A stretch of 6,174 bases of DNA from Nostoc cf. edaphicum LEGE 07299 (GTDB taxonomy: Bacteria; Cyanobacteriota; Cyanobacteriia; Cyanobacteriales; Nostocaceae), in assembly GCF_015207245.1 (NCBI RefSeq), contig NZ_JADEXF010000241.1:1-6174 (forward strand), in the 5' to 3' direction. Below the pieces are notes generated by a model. The model saw only the letters and a list, made by a program, of their open reading frames with translations, had not been told where the DNA came from and did not search any database. Below are positions 5,080 through 6,174 of the stretch, piece by piece. Positions within the stretch are counted from its first letter, which is position 1. The number at the start of each line of letters is the position of its first letter. Both the position numbers and the translations under genes were made by a program.

Positions 5080-6174
5080 ATGGTAGTTCTGCACCCACTT
5101 TCAGATTTCATCGACTGCGATTTTGCGATCGCTGACTCATCTTGTAGCTATTGGTACGAAGGGCGTTGTCCGCAAAGTGGCGATCGCCTAAAATTACCCC
5201 GCACTTCAATGTCAGAAGCGATCGCCCACGGACTAATACAACATCTTGCCAATAATGACTGTTATTCTTGTGAAGGGAAGATGTATGGAATTCTATTGGT
5301 TGAACTGCCTAATGGCGAACAACGGGTACTAAAAGCTTTTTCTGGTCTTTTGAATAGTTGCAGTGTGGTTGAGGGCTGGATGCCGCCAATTCCTGGACGA
5401 GATGAAGTTGCTTTTGAGGAAAGCCGGACTTTGGCTGAGTTGGACGCGATTAAGCAAGAAATTATTACCTTGAAGCAACTAACCGAACGCCAGCAGTATG
5501 AAATCCTGTTTAATGACTTTGAGCAGCAGTTACAAGCAATGAGCGATCGCCATCGCCATTCCAAACATCAACGACAGGAAAAACGTCAGCAAATCTGCAA
5601 TACACTCACTCCCGAAGCACTCACCATTGCCCTTGAACAACTCGACGAAGAGAGTCGTCAGCAGGGAATTGAGCGACGACAACTTAAACGCCAGCAAAAT
5701 GCCGTATTACAGCCTCTCCAGCAATTAATTGCAGCGACGGATGCGCGAATTAGCGAACTGAAACAACGGCGCAAAGCACTTTCTTGTCAATTGCAAGCTC
5801 AAATGCACGCTAGCTACAGCCTGACTAATTTTTCCGGGCGATCGCAATCATTGCAAGAATTGATGCCAGAAGGTTCGCCCACTGGCACAGGAGACTGTTG
5901 TGCCCCAAAGCTGCTTCATTATGCGGCAACACATAATCTCAAACCCCTAGCAATGGCAGAATTTTGGTGGGGTGAGTCTTCCGCAAATCAGGATAAAATT
6001 CCGGGAGAGTTTTATGGAGCCTGTGCCGAGCGATGTCAGCCATTAATGGGGTTTTTGCTCTCAGGCTTGAAACCTTCCCTCCCTGCTATGGAAAAGGGAG
6101 TAATAAGCCCCTCTTCCGATCGGCAGTGTATACACAAGTCCTTCTCACCCCCTCTAACTCCCCCTTGCCAAGGG
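5080..6174 (+). CDS. RluA-family pseudouridine synthase, cyanobacterial long form (N-terminal part only)
   Basis: Open for 365 codons from ATG 5080 to the window edge. This is the first start after an in-frame TAA at 5029. The family makes pseudouridine in rRNA or tRNA in the cytoplasm. The call rests on the distinctive N-terminal region of the cyanobacterial long form: a SYWYEGRCPQSG start (about 23-34), GKMYGILLVELPNGEQRVLKAF (about 68-89), PPIPGRDE (about 102-109), a long Gln/Arg-rich coiled coil (about 110-245), GTGDCCAPKLLHYAA (about 269-283), AEFWWG and a FYGACAERCQPLMGFLLSGL block (about 311-330). The catalytic domain with its RLD aspartate should follow and is outside the window, so activity cannot be judged. 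Residues 331-365 look like repeat DNA read in frame, not family sequence. The gene diverges from the signalling operon and has no obvious link to it. Family recognition is from memory. Confidence 0.75.
   Translation, partial: MVVLHPLSDFIDCDFAIADSSCSYWYEGRCPQSGDRLKLPRTSMSEAIAHGLIQHLANNDCYSCEGKMYGILLVELPNGEQRVLKAFSGLLNSCSVVEGWMPPIPGRDEVAFEESRTLAELDAIKQEIITLKQLTERQQYEILFNDFEQQLQAMSDRHRHSKHQRQEKRQQICNTLTPEALTIALEQLDEESRQQGIERRQLKRQQNAVLQPLQQLIAATDARISELKQRRKALSCQLQAQMHASYSLTNFSGRSQSLQELMPEGSPTGTGDCCAPKLLHYAATHNLKPLAMAEFWWGESSANQDKIPGEFYGACAERCQPLMGFLLSGLKPSLPAMEKGVISPSSDRQCIHKSFSPPLTPPCQG
6079..6174. repeat. C-rich palindromic repeat-like DNA inside the pseudouridine synthase frame
   Basis: Two hairpin-forming segments lie at the end of the window: CTCCCT (6079-6084) with AGGGAG (6095-6100), and CCCTT-GCC-AAGGG (6162-6174). 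The phrase CCCCCTCTAACTCCCCCTTG just before the second (6148-6167) is of a kind I recall as a dispersed intergenic repeat in Nostocales. It is read in frame as SPPLTPPCQG, a low-complexity peptide seen when such repeats are translated. The repeat continues past the edge, so its full extent is unknown. Confidence 0.5.

Noticed and set aside
5262..5564. A 100-codon open frame on the minus strand
   Set aside because: It is antisense to the conserved pseudouridine synthase N-terminus and has a Ser/Arg/Cys-rich composition without family features.

Overview
The window is cyanobacterial, most likely from a filamentous heterocyst-forming (Nostocales) genome. At least 14 copies of the octamer GCGATCGC (HIP1) are spread through genes and spacers, the gene families are typically cyanobacterial, and short palindromic repeats of the Nostoc/Anabaena kind are present. 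This is an inference from composition and gene content; no phylogenetic marker is complete here.

Left part (1-4355, minus strand): a two-gene signalling operon read right to left. First comes a 617-residue response regulator with order receiver / OmpR-type winged helix / HPt / receiver-like / receiver. This is the architecture of RcaC, the chromatic-acclimation regulator. It is followed, with an ATGA stop/start overlap, by a membrane sensor kinase whose C-terminus lies off the left edge. The kinase has four predicted membrane helices (DUF4118/KdpD type), a cyanobacteriochrome-type GAF domain, two PAS domains, and HisKA plus HATPase. The GAF carries the bilin-binding Cys-His pair and a second cysteine in a DPCI motif 28 residues upstream, the spacing known from dual-cysteine DXCF cyanobacteriochromes. 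Together the genes look like a light-colour-responsive phosphorelay controlling transcription, but photochemistry and targets are inferred.

Middle (4356-5079): an AT-rich spacer. It holds the probable operon promoter with a perfect 7-bp palindrome in its spacer. Next is a 47-codon plus-strand remnant matching the N-terminus of a SAM-dependent methyltransferase, cut just before the SAM-binding motif. A 100-bp nested inverted-repeat element follows, and then the upstream region of the next gene.

Right part (5080-6174, plus strand): the N-terminal 365 codons of a cyanobacterial RluA-family pseudouridine synthase. It has a long coiled-coil N-terminal extension, and the catalytic domain would lie beyond the right edge. 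Its last ~35 codons in the window are made of C-rich palindromic repeat-like DNA read in frame, so whether the gene is intact cannot be decided here.
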